In this document: positions 49,362 through 59,009 of the stretch, piece after piece
Numbering within the stretch: the stretch's first letter is position 1
Layout: each line of letters starts with the position of its first letter
Assembly (NCBI GenBank): GCA_943787725.1
Contig: CALSNM010000006.1
Location: forward strand, 54,300-118,299
DNA length: 64,000 bases
Source: an uncultured Flavobacteriales bacterium
Lineage (GTDB): Bacteria > Bacteroidota > Bacteroidia > Flavobacteriales_D > Parvicellaceae
Direction: 5' to 3'
Made by a program: the position numbers and the translations under genes
Notes under the pieces: model-generated
Databases searched by the model: none
Told to the model about the DNA's origin: nothing
The model's input: only the letters and a program-made list of their open reading frames with translations

Positions 49362-50390
49362 ATGGAATATGAAAATGACTTGATTTTAAGAGCGGCAAGA
49401 GGGGAGAAAGTTGAAAGGACACCTGTCTGGATTATGCGACAAGCAGGTAGAATTTTACCTGAGTACAGAGCAATACGACAAAGCCTAAGTGGATTTAAAG
49501 AGTTGGTGGAGACACCAGAATTAGCTGCGGAAGTTACAATTCAGCCAGTAGATATTTTAGGAGTAGATGCTGCAATCATCTTTTCGGATATTTTAGTTGT
49601 TCCTGAGGCAATGGGACTGGAATACCAAATGATTGAAAAAAAAGGCCCTTATTTCGAAAAAACAATTCAGACTTTATCGGATTTAGAAAAAGTCAATGTT
49701 CCAGATGTTGATGATGCATTGCATTATGTGTTGGAAGCAATAAGAGTTACGAAAAAGGAATTAAATAACCGGGTACCTCTTATTGGGTTTGCTGGTGCTC
49801 CTTGGACAATATTTTCCTATATGACGGAAGGTCAAGGGTCCAAAACTTTCAGTAATGCAAAAAAAATGCTTTACACGGACAAGCAGCTGTCACATCAATT
49901 ATTAGAAAAGATTACGCAAACAACCATTAAGTACTTAAAGGCTCAGATTAAAGCTGGGGCTGATATGGTTCAAATTTTTGATTCATGGGCTGGTATACTG
50001 AGCTATGATCAGTATTTAGAGTTTGGAATGAAATATGTTAGTATGATTTGCAATGCAATAAATGAAGTGCCTGTGACGGTTTTTGCGAAGGGAGCATATT
50101 TTGCAAGAAAAGAAATGGGGGAGCTCAACTGTAATACAATAGGATTAGATTGGAACATGGATATCAAGAAAAGTAGAGAGTTGATTGGAAAAGAGAAAAC
50201 TTTGCAAGGTAATTTGGACCCATGTGTGCTTTATTCTGATTTTGATGCAATTAAGTTGGAAACAAGTAAAATGCTTAGTAGTTTTGGAGCAAATCGTCAT
50301 ATTGCAAATTTAGGGCACGGAGTTTATCCAGATATGCATCCTGATAAAGTAAGATGCTTTGTTGATACGGTAAAAGAATATAAAAACTAA
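49362..50390 (+). CDS. hemE: uroporphyrinogen decarboxylase
   Basis: HemE (342 residues from ATG 49362) removes four carboxyls from uroporphyrinogen III to give coproporphyrinogen III in heme synthesis. The first signature [17 protein letters not shown] contains the substrate-binding Arg pair, [14 protein letters not shown] holds the catalytic Asp, and [16 protein letters not shown] is the second signature. GNLDPCVLY and [11 protein letters not shown] close the family pattern. The OmpA-domain gene follows 3 bp after the stop, so the two are probably co-transcribed, though no functional link is obvious. Confidence 0.95.
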   Translation: MEYENDLILRAARGEKVERTPVWIMRQAGRILPEYRAIRQSLSGFKELVETPELAAEVTIQPVDILGVDAAIIFSDILVVPEAMGLEYQMIEKKGPYFEKTIQTLSDLEKVNVPDVDDALHYVLEAIRVTKKELNNRVPLIGFAGAPWTIFSYMTEGQGSKTFSNAKKMLYTDKQLSHQLLEKITQTTIKYLKAQIKAGADMVQIFDSWAGILSYDQYLEFGMKYVSMICNAINEVPVTVFAKGAYFARKEMGELNCNTIGLDWNMDIKKSRELIGKEKTLQGNLDPCVLYSDFDAIKLETSKMLSSFGANRHIANLGHGVYPDMHPDKVRCFVDTVKEYKN

Positions 50391-50393
50391 AAT

Positions 50394-51578
50394 ATGAAAA
50401 AGTTGGTATTTTTTGGATTGTTTGCAATGTTTGCAATTATTGCAGTTGCTCAAGATGATGACAATCTGGTAACAAATCCAAGCTTTGAAAGCACAGGTAA
50501 AGGAAAGTTGAAAAAATTGAAGCAAATTACCGTAGCCGAAAACTGGGAATCACCAACCGGGTTAAATGCTGATTTGTTTGATAAGACCAGAGCGCAGCCA
50601 TGTTCAGCGCCAAACAATAGTTTTGGGAAAGAATTTCCAATGGATGGCAATAGATATGCTGGAATAGTTGCGTATAGTTATAATAATAAAGAGCCTCGGA
50701 CTTACATTCAAACGCATTTATTGGGTGCACTTACAAAAGATGTTGAGTATTGCGTGAAGTACTATGTAAGTTTATCTGATCTGTCTAAATATGCAGTAAA
50801 CAATCTTGGAGCATATCTTGGTAAGAACCCTTTAGAGGAAGAATCAAAAACAGACATTATTTTCGAAAAAGAGAAAGAGTTTAATCAAGTTGTATTGCTT
50901 CCAGGAAACAAGGTTATAAATGCTCGTTACAACTGGGAGCCTGTATGCGGAGTTTACAAAGCGTCTGGAAAAGAAAAGTTTTTAGTTATTGGAAATTTCC
51001 ATAATAATAAGGATACTAAATTTGAAAAGTTAAAAAAGTTAAAAAACTTTCAAGGTACACAGATACCTAAAGCATATTACTATATTGACCAGGTTGAAGT
51101 TTTTATTATTGAGGATCCTGCAGATTGCGATTGTTCAAATAAAATGAAAGCTAAAATTTTAGAATCAATGGTTTATCATAAAGATTTTATCTCTGAGGAT
51201 GGATATACGGTGGAAGAGCAAATAAAATTGACAACCGTTTATTTTGATATTTTAAGTGTTAAAATTGAACGCTTGATGATTAAAGATTTAGATAACCTAG
51301 CGGCCATAATGAATGGAGACCCAGCAATTAAATTGGAGCTTACTGGTCGCACGGATCAAGAAGAATTGGATGCACAAAAAGCTGATCCAGAAAATAGAGA
51401 TATCAAAGGATTAGGAAAGAAGAGAGCAGCAAAAGTCAAAGCTTATTTAGTCGGCAAAGGTATTGATGAAAGTCGAGTTATTGTTACATCGGTGGATGAA
51501 GGAGCTTCAAATTCAAAAGGAGTGACGAAGCTGGATAAAGCTAAAAATAGAAGAGTTGAAGTTGAGTTAGTAAAATAA
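50394..51578 (+). CDS. OmpA-domain cell-envelope protein
   Basis: The protein has 394 residues with a signal peptide (1-20). The middle (NLVTNPSFESTGKGKLKKLK ... YVSLSDLSKYAVNNLGAYL) resembles a carbohydrate-binding-like N-terminal domain common in Bacteroidota OmpA proteins. The C-terminal 110 residues are an OmpA peptidoglycan-binding domain, with TGRTDQEELDAQK and LGKKRAAKVKAYLVGKGIDESRV carrying the usual Asp and Arg. A Cys-x-Cys pair (DCDCSNK) separates the parts. It probably anchors the outer membrane to the cell wall. A terminator follows. Confidence 0.82.
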   Translation: MKKLVFFGLFAMFAIIAVAQDDDNLVTNPSFESTGKGKLKKLKQITVAENWESPTGLNADLFDKTRAQPCSAPNNSFGKEFPMDGNRYAGIVAYSYNNKEPRTYIQTHLLGALTKDVEYCVKYYVSLSDLSKYAVNNLGAYLGKNPLEEESKTDIIFEKEKEFNQVVLLPGNKVINARYNWEPVCGVYKASGKEKFLVIGNFHNNKDTKFEKLKKLKNFQGTQIPKAYYYIDQVEVFIIEDPADCDCSNKMKAKILESMVYHKDFISEDGYTVEEQIKLTTVYFDILSVKIERLMIKDLDNLAAIMNGDPAIKLELTGRTDQEELDAQKADPENRDIKGLGKKRAAKVKAYLVGKGIDESRVIVTSVDEGASNSKGVTKLDKAKNRRVEVELVK

Positions 51579-51600
51579 GAACTCAAATATGTATATATTA

Positions 51601-51628
51601 AACCGTGCAGATTTCTGGACGGTTTTTT
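51601..51628 (+). terminator. rho-independent terminator after the OmpA-domain gene
   Basis: AACCGT and ACGGTT pair, with an inner CAGA/TCTG extension across one mismatch, followed by seven T. It closes the hemE-OmpA unit. Confidence 0.8.
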
Positions 51629-51671
51629 TATGAATAAAAGTTATATATTCATATAATATTAAAACTAAAGA

Positions 51672-53051
51672 GTGTCATTCAAAAAAGGAGATAAAAAAGT
51701 AATCAAAGCTTGGGTCATGTATGATTGGGCTAATTCGGTTTATCCATTGGTAATTACGACTACCATATTTCCGCTTTTTTATGATAAGTGGGTTGATAAA
51801 ACCGCTGAGCTGAATGGCCTTGGTGATGGAATGGCAGAAGTGTTTGGTATGCATTTTAATGGAGTCGAGATATATTCTTATGCAATCGCACTTTCGTTGT
51901 TAATCGTTAGTTTTTTATCACCGATATTATCGGGAGTAGCTGATTTTTCGGGTAGCAAGAAGAAATTCATGCGTATTTTTAATTATATAGGGTCCATTTC
52001 ATGTGTTGGTTTGTTTTTTTGGAATAGCTACTCAGTGGAAATAGGATTGCTTTTTTGCATGTCGGCCAATATTGGCTTTTGGGGAAGTTTGGTTTTTTAT
52101 AATGCTTATTTGCCAGAAATAGCCGAGCCTAAGGATCATGATTTAATTAGTGCCCAAGGTTTTTCGAAAGGGTATTTAGGTGGAGCGATATTATTGGTGA
52201 TATGTTTAACGACCATAATGGTTTTAGGATGGGATGCAGAATATAGCTTTCTATTGGTTGGAGTTTGGTGGGTTGGCTTTGCTCAAATAACCTACAGAAG
52301 ATTACCGGGAAATTCGAATGAAAAAGCAAAGGGGGTTAGTAATCGCGAGATATTGTCTAAAGGTTTTATGGAGTTGCAAAGTGTTTGGCGCGAATTTTCA
52401 AAAATAACAAGATTGAAACGCTATCTGATTTCGTTTTTTGTTTTTAGTATGGCGGTGCAAACGATTATGACTATGGCTCAGTTTTTTGGATTGGAAGCAA
52501 TTGATTGGTCTATTGGAATTGATTTCACACCTATAAAAAACTTGGTTGGTTCAGAATATAAAGCTGCAAGATCGGCTATTATTCAATCAAGGATGGAGAC
52601 GGCTATGATTGCAAGTATTTTAGCAATTCAGTTAATTGCTATTCCGGGGGCCATGTTTTTTGCTCGTTTATCTAAGAAATTAGGGAATATTAATGCATTG
52701 GTCACAGTACTATGTATATGGGTCTGTATTTGTATTAGTGCTTATGTTTTAACTATTCCATTGCATTTCTATATTTTGGCAAGTGTGGTGGGGTTTGTAA
52801 TGGGGGGTGTTCAATCTTTGTCGCGCTCTACCTATTCGAAGTTTTTGCCGGATACAGTAGATCATGCATCCTATTTTAGTTTTTACGATGTGTTAGAAAA
52901 AATTGGAATGACAATTGGTATTGTAAGTTTTGGTTTCTTGACAGGAGAATTCAATATTCGATACTCTATAATGGCTTTAACAGTATTTTTTGTTATCGGT
53001 TTAATATTATTACTTTTTGTTCCTAAAGAAGAAAAGTCAAAAGAAGTATAG
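51672..53051 (+). CDS. MFS transporter, UMF1 family
   Basis: The 459-residue integral membrane protein begins at GTG 51672. It has about eleven or twelve hydrophobic segments and the family start KAWVMYDWANSVYPLVITTT. SGVADFSGSKKKFMRIF is the cytoplasmic loop after helix 2-3, with the A-motif-like basic residues, and GGVQSLSRSTYSKFLPD near the C-terminal half is typical of the UMF1/Atg22-like group. Substrates of bacterial members are not established. It stands alone between a terminator and lhgO. Confidence 0.82.
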   Translation: MSFKKGDKKVIKAWVMYDWANSVYPLVITTTIFPLFYDKWVDKTAELNGLGDGMAEVFGMHFNGVEIYSYAIALSLLIVSFLSPILSGVADFSGSKKKFMRIFNYIGSISCVGLFFWNSYSVEIGLLFCMSANIGFWGSLVFYNAYLPEIAEPKDHDLISAQGFSKGYLGGAILLVICLTTIMVLGWDAEYSFLLVGVWWVGFAQITYRRLPGNSNEKAKGVSNREILSKGFMELQSVWREFSKITRLKRYLISFFVFSMAVQTIMTMAQFFGLEAIDWSIGIDFTPIKNLVGSEYKAARSAIIQSRMETAMIASILAIQLIAIPGAMFFARLSKKLGNINALVTVLCIWVCICISAYVLTIPLHFYILASVVGFVMGGVQSLSRSTYSKFLPDTVDHASYFSFYDVLEKIGMTIGIVSFGFLTGEFNIRYSIMALTVFFVIGLILLLFVPKEEKSKEV

Positions 53052-53094
53052 TATCAATTATTCTATTGCGTAAATTTGCAGAAAATTTTATTAC

Positions 53095-54306
53095 ATGACT
53101 TACGATATTGCTGTAATTGGTGGGGGAATTGTTGGAGCTGCTACTTTTTATCAAATTCAAAAAGCGTATCCTGATTTAAAGATTCTTTTAATCGAAAAGG
53201 AAAAAGGATTGGCTGATCATCAAACAGGAAATAATTCGGGTGTGATACACTCTGGCCTCTATTATAAACCCGGTTCTTCCAAAGCTAAATATTGCGTTAA
53301 TGGACGACATGAACTGGTGGCGTTTGCAAAAGAGCATGGAGTTGATCATGATGTTTGTGGAAAAGTTGTTGTTGCAACCAGTGAAAAAGATTTGCCTTTT
53401 ATGGATCAAATTTTTGAAAACGGAATAGCGAATAATACGGAAGGAATTAAGAAGATTACTGGAGAAGAAATAAAAAACTATGAACCTGACGTTGTTGGTA
53501 TTGCTGGTATATGGGTACCTTGTACCGGTATTATAGATTATCGTCAAGCTACCGAGAAAATGGTTGAGGTTTCATTAAGTCTGCAGCCAAAAAGTAAAAT
53601 GCTTTTAGGCACTGAAGCAAAGGTTTTTGACCATAACGAAGGACAAACTGTAATAAAAACCACTAAAGGAACTTTTGCTGCAAAAAATCTTGTTTTTTGT
53701 GGTGGATTGCAAGCAGATCGATTGGCGAAAAAGGATGGTGTAAAAATTAAAGAAAAAGTAGTCGGATTTAGAGGTGATTATTATGAATTAACCGAGCAAG
53801 CTAAACATAAGGTAAAGAACCTAATTTACCCTGTTCCCAATCCAGAATTTCCATTTTTAGGAGTTCATTTTACCCGTATGACAAACGGAGAGATAGAATG
53901 TGGTCCAAATGCTGTTTTTACATTTAAACGGGAAGGTTATGGGAAAACAGATTTCAGCTTTCGCGATACTGTAAGTGCCTTGTCATATGGAGGAACATGG
54001 AAGTTGTTTCTTAAAAACATGAGTTTCGGTATCAATGAATATAGAAGGGCTTTTTCAAAAAAACTTTTCCTTAAAACCCTCCAAGGGTTAATACCCTCTT
54101 TAACCATGGAAGACATAAAGCCAGGTAGGGCTGGTGTTCGAGCTTTGTTGTTAGGAACAGATGGTGATACAAGAGATGATTTTAGGATAGAATACGGTGT
54201 AAATAGTATTCATGTTTTGAATGCACCTTCCCCAGCGGCAACAGCTTCTTTAGCTATTGGAAATGAAATCAAAGAAATGGCTATAAAACATTTTGATTTA
54301 AAGTAA
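53095..54306 (+). CDS. lhgO: L-2-hydroxyglutarate oxidase
   Basis: This 403-residue FAD enzyme oxidises L-2-hydroxyglutarate to 2-oxoglutarate. The N-terminal dinucleotide fold is IAVIGGGIVGAATFYQIQ (5-22), then the FAD site NNSGVIHSGLYYKPGSSKAKYC (family block, shown here in part) and CGKVVVATSEKD. GPNAVFTFKREGYGK and the C-terminal RAGVRALLLG are also typical. TAAATTTG at 53071-53078 is a possible -7 element. The enzyme is normally a housecleaning activity for side-products of malate or lactate dehydrogenases. Confidence 0.93.
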   Translation: MTYDIAVIGGGIVGAATFYQIQKAYPDLKILLIEKEKGLADHQTGNNSGVIHSGLYYKPGSSKAKYCVNGRHELVAFAKEHGVDHDVCGKVVVATSEKDLPFMDQIFENGIANNTEGIKKITGEEIKNYEPDVVGIAGIWVPCTGIIDYRQATEKMVEVSLSLQPKSKMLLGTEAKVFDHNEGQTVIKTTKGTFAAKNLVFCGGLQADRLAKKDGVKIKEKVVGFRGDYYELTEQAKHKVKNLIYPVPNPEFPFLGVHFTRMTNGEIECGPNAVFTFKREGYGKTDFSFRDTVSALSYGGTWKLFLKNMSFGINEYRRAFSKKLFLKTLQGLIPSLTMEDIKPGRAGVRALLLGTDGDTRDDFRIEYGVNSIHVLNAPSPAATASLAIGNEIKEMAIKHFDLK

Positions 54307-54368
54307 ATCATCATTTTTTCTGACTGGCCTCCGAATAAAAAATGTTTGGAGACGGTCTATTTTTCGTT

Positions 54369-54923
54369 CTATGCGTCTGAAAGATTAAATTTGTATTTGT
54401 CAAAAAACGTGTCCCAGTCCCATAGGAAATTTTCCATAACATTGTCCATTCGTTTTAAAAGAATGGGGCTTGGAGCATTTAATTGAGAAAAATATTCATC
54501 TTGGTATTGACCTAGTTTGTATTTAAAGAAAACGGCTTTGCTCATCCCGTATAAAGTGTTTCTAGACGGATGATTTACTCTATGAATGAAACTAGTGTAT
54601 TCGTCAACTATCGCTTTCATTTCTGTGTACGACAACCCGAATACAATGCCAAATTTTTCAATAATTTTAGCTTTTAAAATAATCTCTTCGGCAGAAGATA
54701 GGTGTCTTGAAAGGTATTTTAGGTTTCCAGCTAATACTATCATTAAAAATTTATCGCTATCTGCAGCTGATAGGCATGGGGTTCTTATGAATTCACCATC
54801 TGACTTAATGCTGTCTACTATGTCGGAGAAACTATTTTCAACAACTTGAATTAAGCTATTTACGAAAATGTTCGCCGCTTTGTCTTCTGTAAGTTTCTTC
54901 TTTCCAAATAATGTCGCTAACAT
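54369..54923 (-). CDS. hypothetical protein
   Basis: The 184-residue product is not recognised. It begins MLATLFGKKKLTEDKAANIF and is soluble and largely helical, with no signal peptide. Aromatic-rich C-terminal WDWDTFFDKYKFNLSDA and central KIIEKFGIVFGLSYTEMKA are its most distinctive stretches. It lies convergent to lhgO and divergent from yidC, with no close partner. Confidence 0.6.
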   Translation of the reverse strand: MLATLFGKKKLTEDKAANIFVNSLIQVVENSFSDIVDSIKSDGEFIRTPCLSAADSDKFLMIVLAGNLKYLSRHLSSAEEIILKAKIIEKFGIVFGLSYTEMKAIVDEYTSFIHRVNHPSRNTLYGMSKAVFFKYKLGQYQDEYFSQLNAPSPILLKRMDNVMENFLWDWDTFFDKYKFNLSDA

Positions 54924-55111
54924 AATATTAATCCTTATGTGATTGCATACAAATCTAATGGTTGATGTTTATTGTTTGCATAAGTGATGGAGCATGTTCT
55001 TAACAAAGTTTTCAACGTACTATTAAATAATTACGTTTGAGATAAAATATTCTGTGGTTTTATTCGTCATAAAAAAAATGCGAATAACCGTGTGTTAAGT
55101 AGAATAATGAA

Positions 55112-55119
55112 TAACTTTG
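55112..55119 (+). promoter_or_regulatory. putative -7 promoter element for yidC
   Basis: TAACTTTG fits TAnnTTTG and lies 22 bp before the yidC ATG, a suitable distance for a short leader. No convincing -33 element. Confidence 0.4.
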
Positions 55120-55141
55120 CCGACTAAATTTTTCGATAAAA

Positions 55142-57070
55142 ATGGATAAGAATACAATTATAGGATTACTGCTAATCGCAGGGATACTTTTCACTTTTAC
55201 GCTTGTTACAGAGCCGGAGCCAGTGGATGAAGAAACCAAAACAGAAGCTGTAGTAGAGGATGGTTTGGATAATAATGTCGTTGTATTTGATTCTGCCGAG
55301 TCGGAGGTTAATCTTCCAATAATTAATTTAGACTCTGTTCCTGAGATGATAAAAGAAAATCCTGAGATGCTCAAGGCATTAACGGATTCTCTGGAAATGG
55401 TTGAGAAAATAAAAAAAGAATTAAGTCAATCTGCTGCTCAACAAGATAATTTTGGGATTTTCACACCTGGTATTTTTGGTGATACTTCTTATTCAGTTTT
55501 AGAAAATGATAAAATAATTGTTCGTTTTTCTAATAAAGGTGGAAGAATAGTTGATGTTAAGCTGAAAGAATACCAAACTTGGAAAGACTATAATGCTGGA
55601 GGAACTGATAGCATTCCTTTACAATTGTTTGAGGAAGAAACTTCAACGCAGTCGTTGCGGTTAGTTCATAATAATGCTGCAATAGAAACAAGTGATTTGT
55701 ATTTTGAAAAGCAAACAAGCACTAGCAATACTTTAGTTTTCAGAACAAAAACAAGTGATCCAAATAAGTACGTTGAGTACACATATACCATAGCGGATAA
55801 TAAGTACGATGTTGGCTATTCAGTTGCTTTTGTTGGTCTAGATGCAGATGTAGCTATGGGAGATGTTAGTCTTTCTTGGCAAATGAATGGTTTCTGTACG
55901 GAGAAATTAGCAAGTGATGAGAGAATGATAACTACAGTAATGTATCGTTATTTTGGAGAAGGACGAGATTATCTTTCAGAAAGCGTGGATGATGAATTGT
56001 TAGCTGAAGATTGGGAAGGCAATATGAATTGGGTAGCCTTTAAGCACAAATTCTTCTCTTCAGTATTAATAAGTGAAGATGGTTTTAAGTCAGGTCATTT
56101 GATGAAAAAGGTGCTAGAAGGGGATGTGTATACAGATAATTATGCAGCTATTCTTAATTTACCAGCTCAGTCAGTATCGAATTATACTTTTTATTTTGGT
56201 CCAAATGAGAACGATGTTCTTGCTTCTTACGGCAACGAAATGGAGGGTATAATAAACCTTGGATGGGGAATATTTCGTTGGGTTAATAAAATAATGATTC
56301 AGCCCATGTTTGATATGTTAAGAGGAACAGGTTTGGGAATGGGATTAATAATTTTATTGGTTACTTTATTTGTGAAAATAATCATTACACCTCTTACCTA
56401 TAAAAACTATAAGTCATCTGCGAAGATGCGTGTATTAAAGCCTGAGATTGACAAAATCAATGAGAAGTACGTGGATAAAAAAGATCCCATGAAAAAGCAA
56501 CAGGAAACCATGGCGCTCTATAAAGCTACTGGAGTAAACCCAATGGCCGGTTGTTTGCCAATGATTATCCAAATGCCAATTTTGTTAGCAGTTTTCCGAT
56601 TTTTCCCGTCTAGTATTTATTTACGTCATGAGTCGTTTTTATGGGCAGACGATTTATCTTCATTTGATTCCGTATGGGATTTTGGGTTTGATATTCCTTT
56701 GTATGGTGATCACATGAGTTTGTTTGCAATATTAATGGCTATCTCGACATTGTTTTATACACTGATGAATAGTAGTCAAATGAGCACAAGTCAGCCAGGT
56801 ATGCCAAACATGAAAATTATCATGTATTTCTTCCCGATAATGATGTTATTTTTCTTCAATAGTTATTCCGCTGGTTTGAGTTATTATTATTTATGTGGTA
56901 ACTTAATGAATATGGGAATAATGTGGGCAATAAAGCGATACATGATTGATGAAGATAAACTAAGATTGCAATTGGCGGAGAATAAAAAGAAGCCTAAAAA
57001 ACAATCTGCTTTTCAAAAAAGATTAGAGGATATGCAGAAAAAGCAACAACAAGGTAAAAAGAAAAGATAA
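55142..57070 (+). CDS. yidC: membrane protein insertase YidC
   Basis: The 642-residue insertase has the Gram-negative layout. An N-terminal membrane anchor (about 5-22) is followed by an acidic linker, and the periplasmic P1 beta-sandwich spans about 100-370 (VRFSNKGGRIVDVKLKEYQT, FGPNENDVLASY). The conserved C-terminal five-helix core begins RGTGLGMGLIILLVTLFVKI and includes KNYKSSAKMRVLKPEIDKI (coiled-coil C1 loop), PMAGCLPMIIQMPILLAVFR, and FSAGLSYYYLCGN-type final helices (here NSYSAGLSYYYL). The basic tail KKKPKKQSAFQKR and KKQQQGKKKR aids ribosome binding. No rnpA or oxaA partner is adjacent. Confidence 0.96.
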   Translation: MDKNTIIGLLLIAGILFTFTLVTEPEPVDEETKTEAVVEDGLDNNVVVFDSAESEVNLPIINLDSVPEMIKENPEMLKALTDSLEMVEKIKKELSQSAAQQDNFGIFTPGIFGDTSYSVLENDKIIVRFSNKGGRIVDVKLKEYQTWKDYNAGGTDSIPLQLFEEETSTQSLRLVHNNAAIETSDLYFEKQTSTSNTLVFRTKTSDPNKYVEYTYTIADNKYDVGYSVAFVGLDADVAMGDVSLSWQMNGFCTEKLASDERMITTVMYRYFGEGRDYLSESVDDELLAEDWEGNMNWVAFKHKFFSSVLISEDGFKSGHLMKKVLEGDVYTDNYAAILNLPAQSVSNYTFYFGPNENDVLASYGNEMEGIINLGWGIFRWVNKIMIQPMFDMLRGTGLGMGLIILLVTLFVKIIITPLTYKNYKSSAKMRVLKPEIDKINEKYVDKKDPMKKQQETMALYKATGVNPMAGCLPMIIQMPILLAVFRFFPSSIYLRHESFLWADDLSSFDSVWDFGFDIPLYGDHMSLFAILMAISTLFYTLMNSSQMSTSQPGMPNMKIIMYFFPIMMLFFFNSYSAGLSYYYLCGNLMNMGIMWAIKRYMIDEDKLRLQLAENKKKPKKQSAFQKRLEDMQKKQQQGKKKR

Positions 57071-57082
57071 AATAAACTCATC

Positions 57083-57113
57083 AAAAAAAGCTTCTCAACG
57101 AGAAGCTTTTTTT
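57083..57113 (+). terminator. rho-independent terminator after yidC
   Basis: An A-run leads into AGCTTCTC, an AAC loop and GAGAAGCT, followed by seven T: a perfect 8-bp stem extended by A-T pairs. Confidence 0.92.
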
Positions 57114-57300
57114 GATTTAACGGGTAATAAAATCCTAAAATAAGTAGCTTGCTTCCTATTGTGCAAAATGTGTTTGATGATGAAGATATTACATAGGATG
57201 TTTCCAACTCTTTATTTGAGTTTATAAAGTAATAAGCAGTAAGACAATTGATTTCATAAGTTTTGTTTTTGTGGATTACTGTTTATATAACGAAACGAGT

Positions 57301-57318
57301 TTGTACAGATTATACAAG
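57301..57318. promoter_or_regulatory. operator-like inverted repeat TTGTA-N7-TACAAG (copy 1)
   Basis: TTGTA, seven bases, TACAAG, just beyond the stop of the first CAP-domain gene. It is the same motif with the same spacing as at 58792 and 60729. Confidence 0.5.
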
Positions 57319-57325
57319 TCTAAGT

Positions 57326-57856
57326 CTAATTTTTAAATGCGTTTTTCCATAAGTTATCTTTTTCATGCCATGCAGCAGCAAGTTTAAAGTAGCCCGTCTT
57401 TTTGTTGTACCGTATAATTGTCGAAACCGTTGTTGAATCATACCAATTCTCAGAAATAGCCATCCTATGACTTTCTGATCCTACCCATCCATCTACTATG
57501 GTTTGTGCAATGGCTTCAAGGTTGCCGTTTTCTATATAATTAATGTAAGTATTTTCATGAGTGGATGTTGTAGTATTTGTGTAAATACATTCTCCACCGC
57601 TGTACTTAGAAATGCTGTCATTAGGGCTGTGTCTAAATTCTGCATTTGCTGGAATTAGTGTCTCACAAACTCTAGTGCTAAAGCTTTTCATTTCTCCTTG
57701 TTCAAATTCAACTATAGGTTTTTTACCGATTGAAACAAGTCGCTCATTTATTTTGTTCCATACCATTTTATCCAATTCAGTTGATTTAATCTCTATCTCT
57801 TGAGAAAATGAATTGAATGATAATGCGAGAAATACGATTGTTATTAAATTCTTCAT
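57326..57856 (-). CDS. secreted CAP-domain protein
   Basis: This 176-residue protein has a signal peptide (1-18). The CAP/SCP-like fold is seen in INERLVSIGKKPIVEFEQGE, a first His in FRHSPND, and VDGWVGSESHRMAIS with the second His that lines the CAP cavity. The C-terminal strand KLAAAWHEKDNLWK is less conserved. Bacterial CAP proteins are secreted and of varied function. A paralogue lies 49 bp upstream on the same strand. Confidence 0.75.
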   Translation of the reverse strand: MKNLITIVFLALSFNSFSQEIEIKSTELDKMVWNKINERLVSIGKKPIVEFEQGEMKSFSTRVCETLIPANAEFRHSPNDSISKYSGGECIYTNTTTSTHENTYINYIENGNLEAIAQTIVDGWVGSESHRMAISENWYDSTTVSTIIRYNKKTGYFKLAAAWHEKDNLWKNAFKN

Positions 57857-57905
57857 AATATAAAATATTTGTTTATTGTATTATTTGCCAAAGCTTAGTT
57901 AAATT

Positions 57906-58448
57906 CTATTTCACATTATACACATAAGCCGAAAAGCCTCCTCTATCTTTTGATAGTCCATGATAGCTTACTACAAGAAGCCCCTCTTTAGTTCTTTTGT
58001 TTAAAGTAATTCTTGAAGTTACTGTTGCAATGTGATAATAGGGGTTTGAAATACCATTCTCATGAGAAGATGAATTGATCCATCCTTCTATTACTTCATC
58101 TGCCATTTCCGTATAATTTCCAGTTTCTATTTGTTTTACAAACCATTCTGTTGAATTTATTGTCCCGAATTTTTTAAGGGAATAGATACATTCAACATTA
58201 TAGTATGTGTAGTTATTACCTTTAGAGTGCTCTATCATTGTTTTTTTTGAATTCTCCCTCGTTAGGTTATAGCTAAACTCCCGCATTAAAGAATCTTCGA
58301 AGGCTACAAATCTATCCACGCCTTTGCTGATTCGGTACTCATTAATTTTTTCAAAAATAAGAGAGTCTAATTTTATGGACTCAATAATCTCTTGTTGACC
58401 CATGATATATGAAGGGATCAATGTAAGTATGGTTAGCAGTGTTTTCAT
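57906..58448 (-). CDS. secreted CAP-domain protein, paralogue
   Basis: The protein has 180 residues with a signal peptide (1-17). It repeats the layout of its neighbour: KINEYRISKGVDRFVAFEDS, the His-containing MIEHSKGNN and EGWINSSSHENGISNPYYH. Overall identity to the neighbour is low, so the pair is an old tandem duplication or two related genes brought together. The ending VVSYHGLSKDRGGFSAYVYN matches the last CAP strand better than its neighbour does. Confidence 0.72.
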   Translation of the reverse strand: MKTLLTILTLIPSYIMGQQEIIESIKLDSLIFEKINEYRISKGVDRFVAFEDSLMREFSYNLTRENSKKTMIEHSKGNNYTYYNVECIYSLKKFGTINSTEWFVKQIETGNYTEMADEVIEGWINSSSHENGISNPYYHIATVTSRITLNKRTKEGLLVVSYHGLSKDRGGFSAYVYNVK

Positions 58449-59009
58449 TTTTTCTGGGTTTTATTTGACTATTAAAATAATAGTTGCTTGCAGTGACTTA
58501 ATCAATTACCTCTGTATAATGCCATAACTTGATAAGGATACAATCACAGATTTTATTTTCCATTAATTGATATGTTAGTGCTTATTAAGAAAATTGCTGT
58601 TTTGTTTTAATACTCAATACCTATTAAACGGATAGCTATTGTATGATTTGTACAAATACTTTTATTGACAAATACAAACAGCTTCTTAGCTTATAAAGTT
58701 TTTAAGAAAACCATTGAAGTTAATTTTCAAGAGCGCAAATCGGCATGTATCTATTTAGGTGTTCTGCATTGTTTATGTAGTTCAATAGTTTTTGTAAGAT
58801 TCTTACAAGCTCTATCGTATATCTATATAGTTCTTTGACACACCATCCTTTTTTAATCTAATTATGGCTCTTAACAGACTGAAGCTGACACTCCGCTTCT
58901 TAATCTTAAGGGATTCAAAATGGTCACGGTGAATATTTCTTCTTTCTAAACCATACTCAAAATATACCCCAATTATTAAACAATAAAGTTTAACACTAAA
59001 ACGCAGCTT
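58449..59009. other. gene-free stretch at the edge of the accessory region
   Basis: These 561 bp are very AT-rich. They hold the inverted repeat at 58792-58809 and nothing else I can support. A minus-strand frame at 58812-59057 (81 codons) runs through it but has no family resemblance and overlaps the PcfJ-like start, so it is not called. Confidence 0.5.
58792..58809. promoter_or_regulatory. operator-like inverted repeat TTGTA-N7-TACAAG (copy 2)
   Basis: The core TTGTAAGA-T-TCTTACAA is a perfect 17-bp palindrome. It lies about 200 bp before the PcfJ-like gene and 344 bp before the start of the second CAP gene. Confidence 0.55.

Noticed and set aside
57301..57318. Terminator for the CAP genes
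   Set aside because: There is no T-run on either strand after the short stem, and the same motif recurs in settings where a terminator would not fit.
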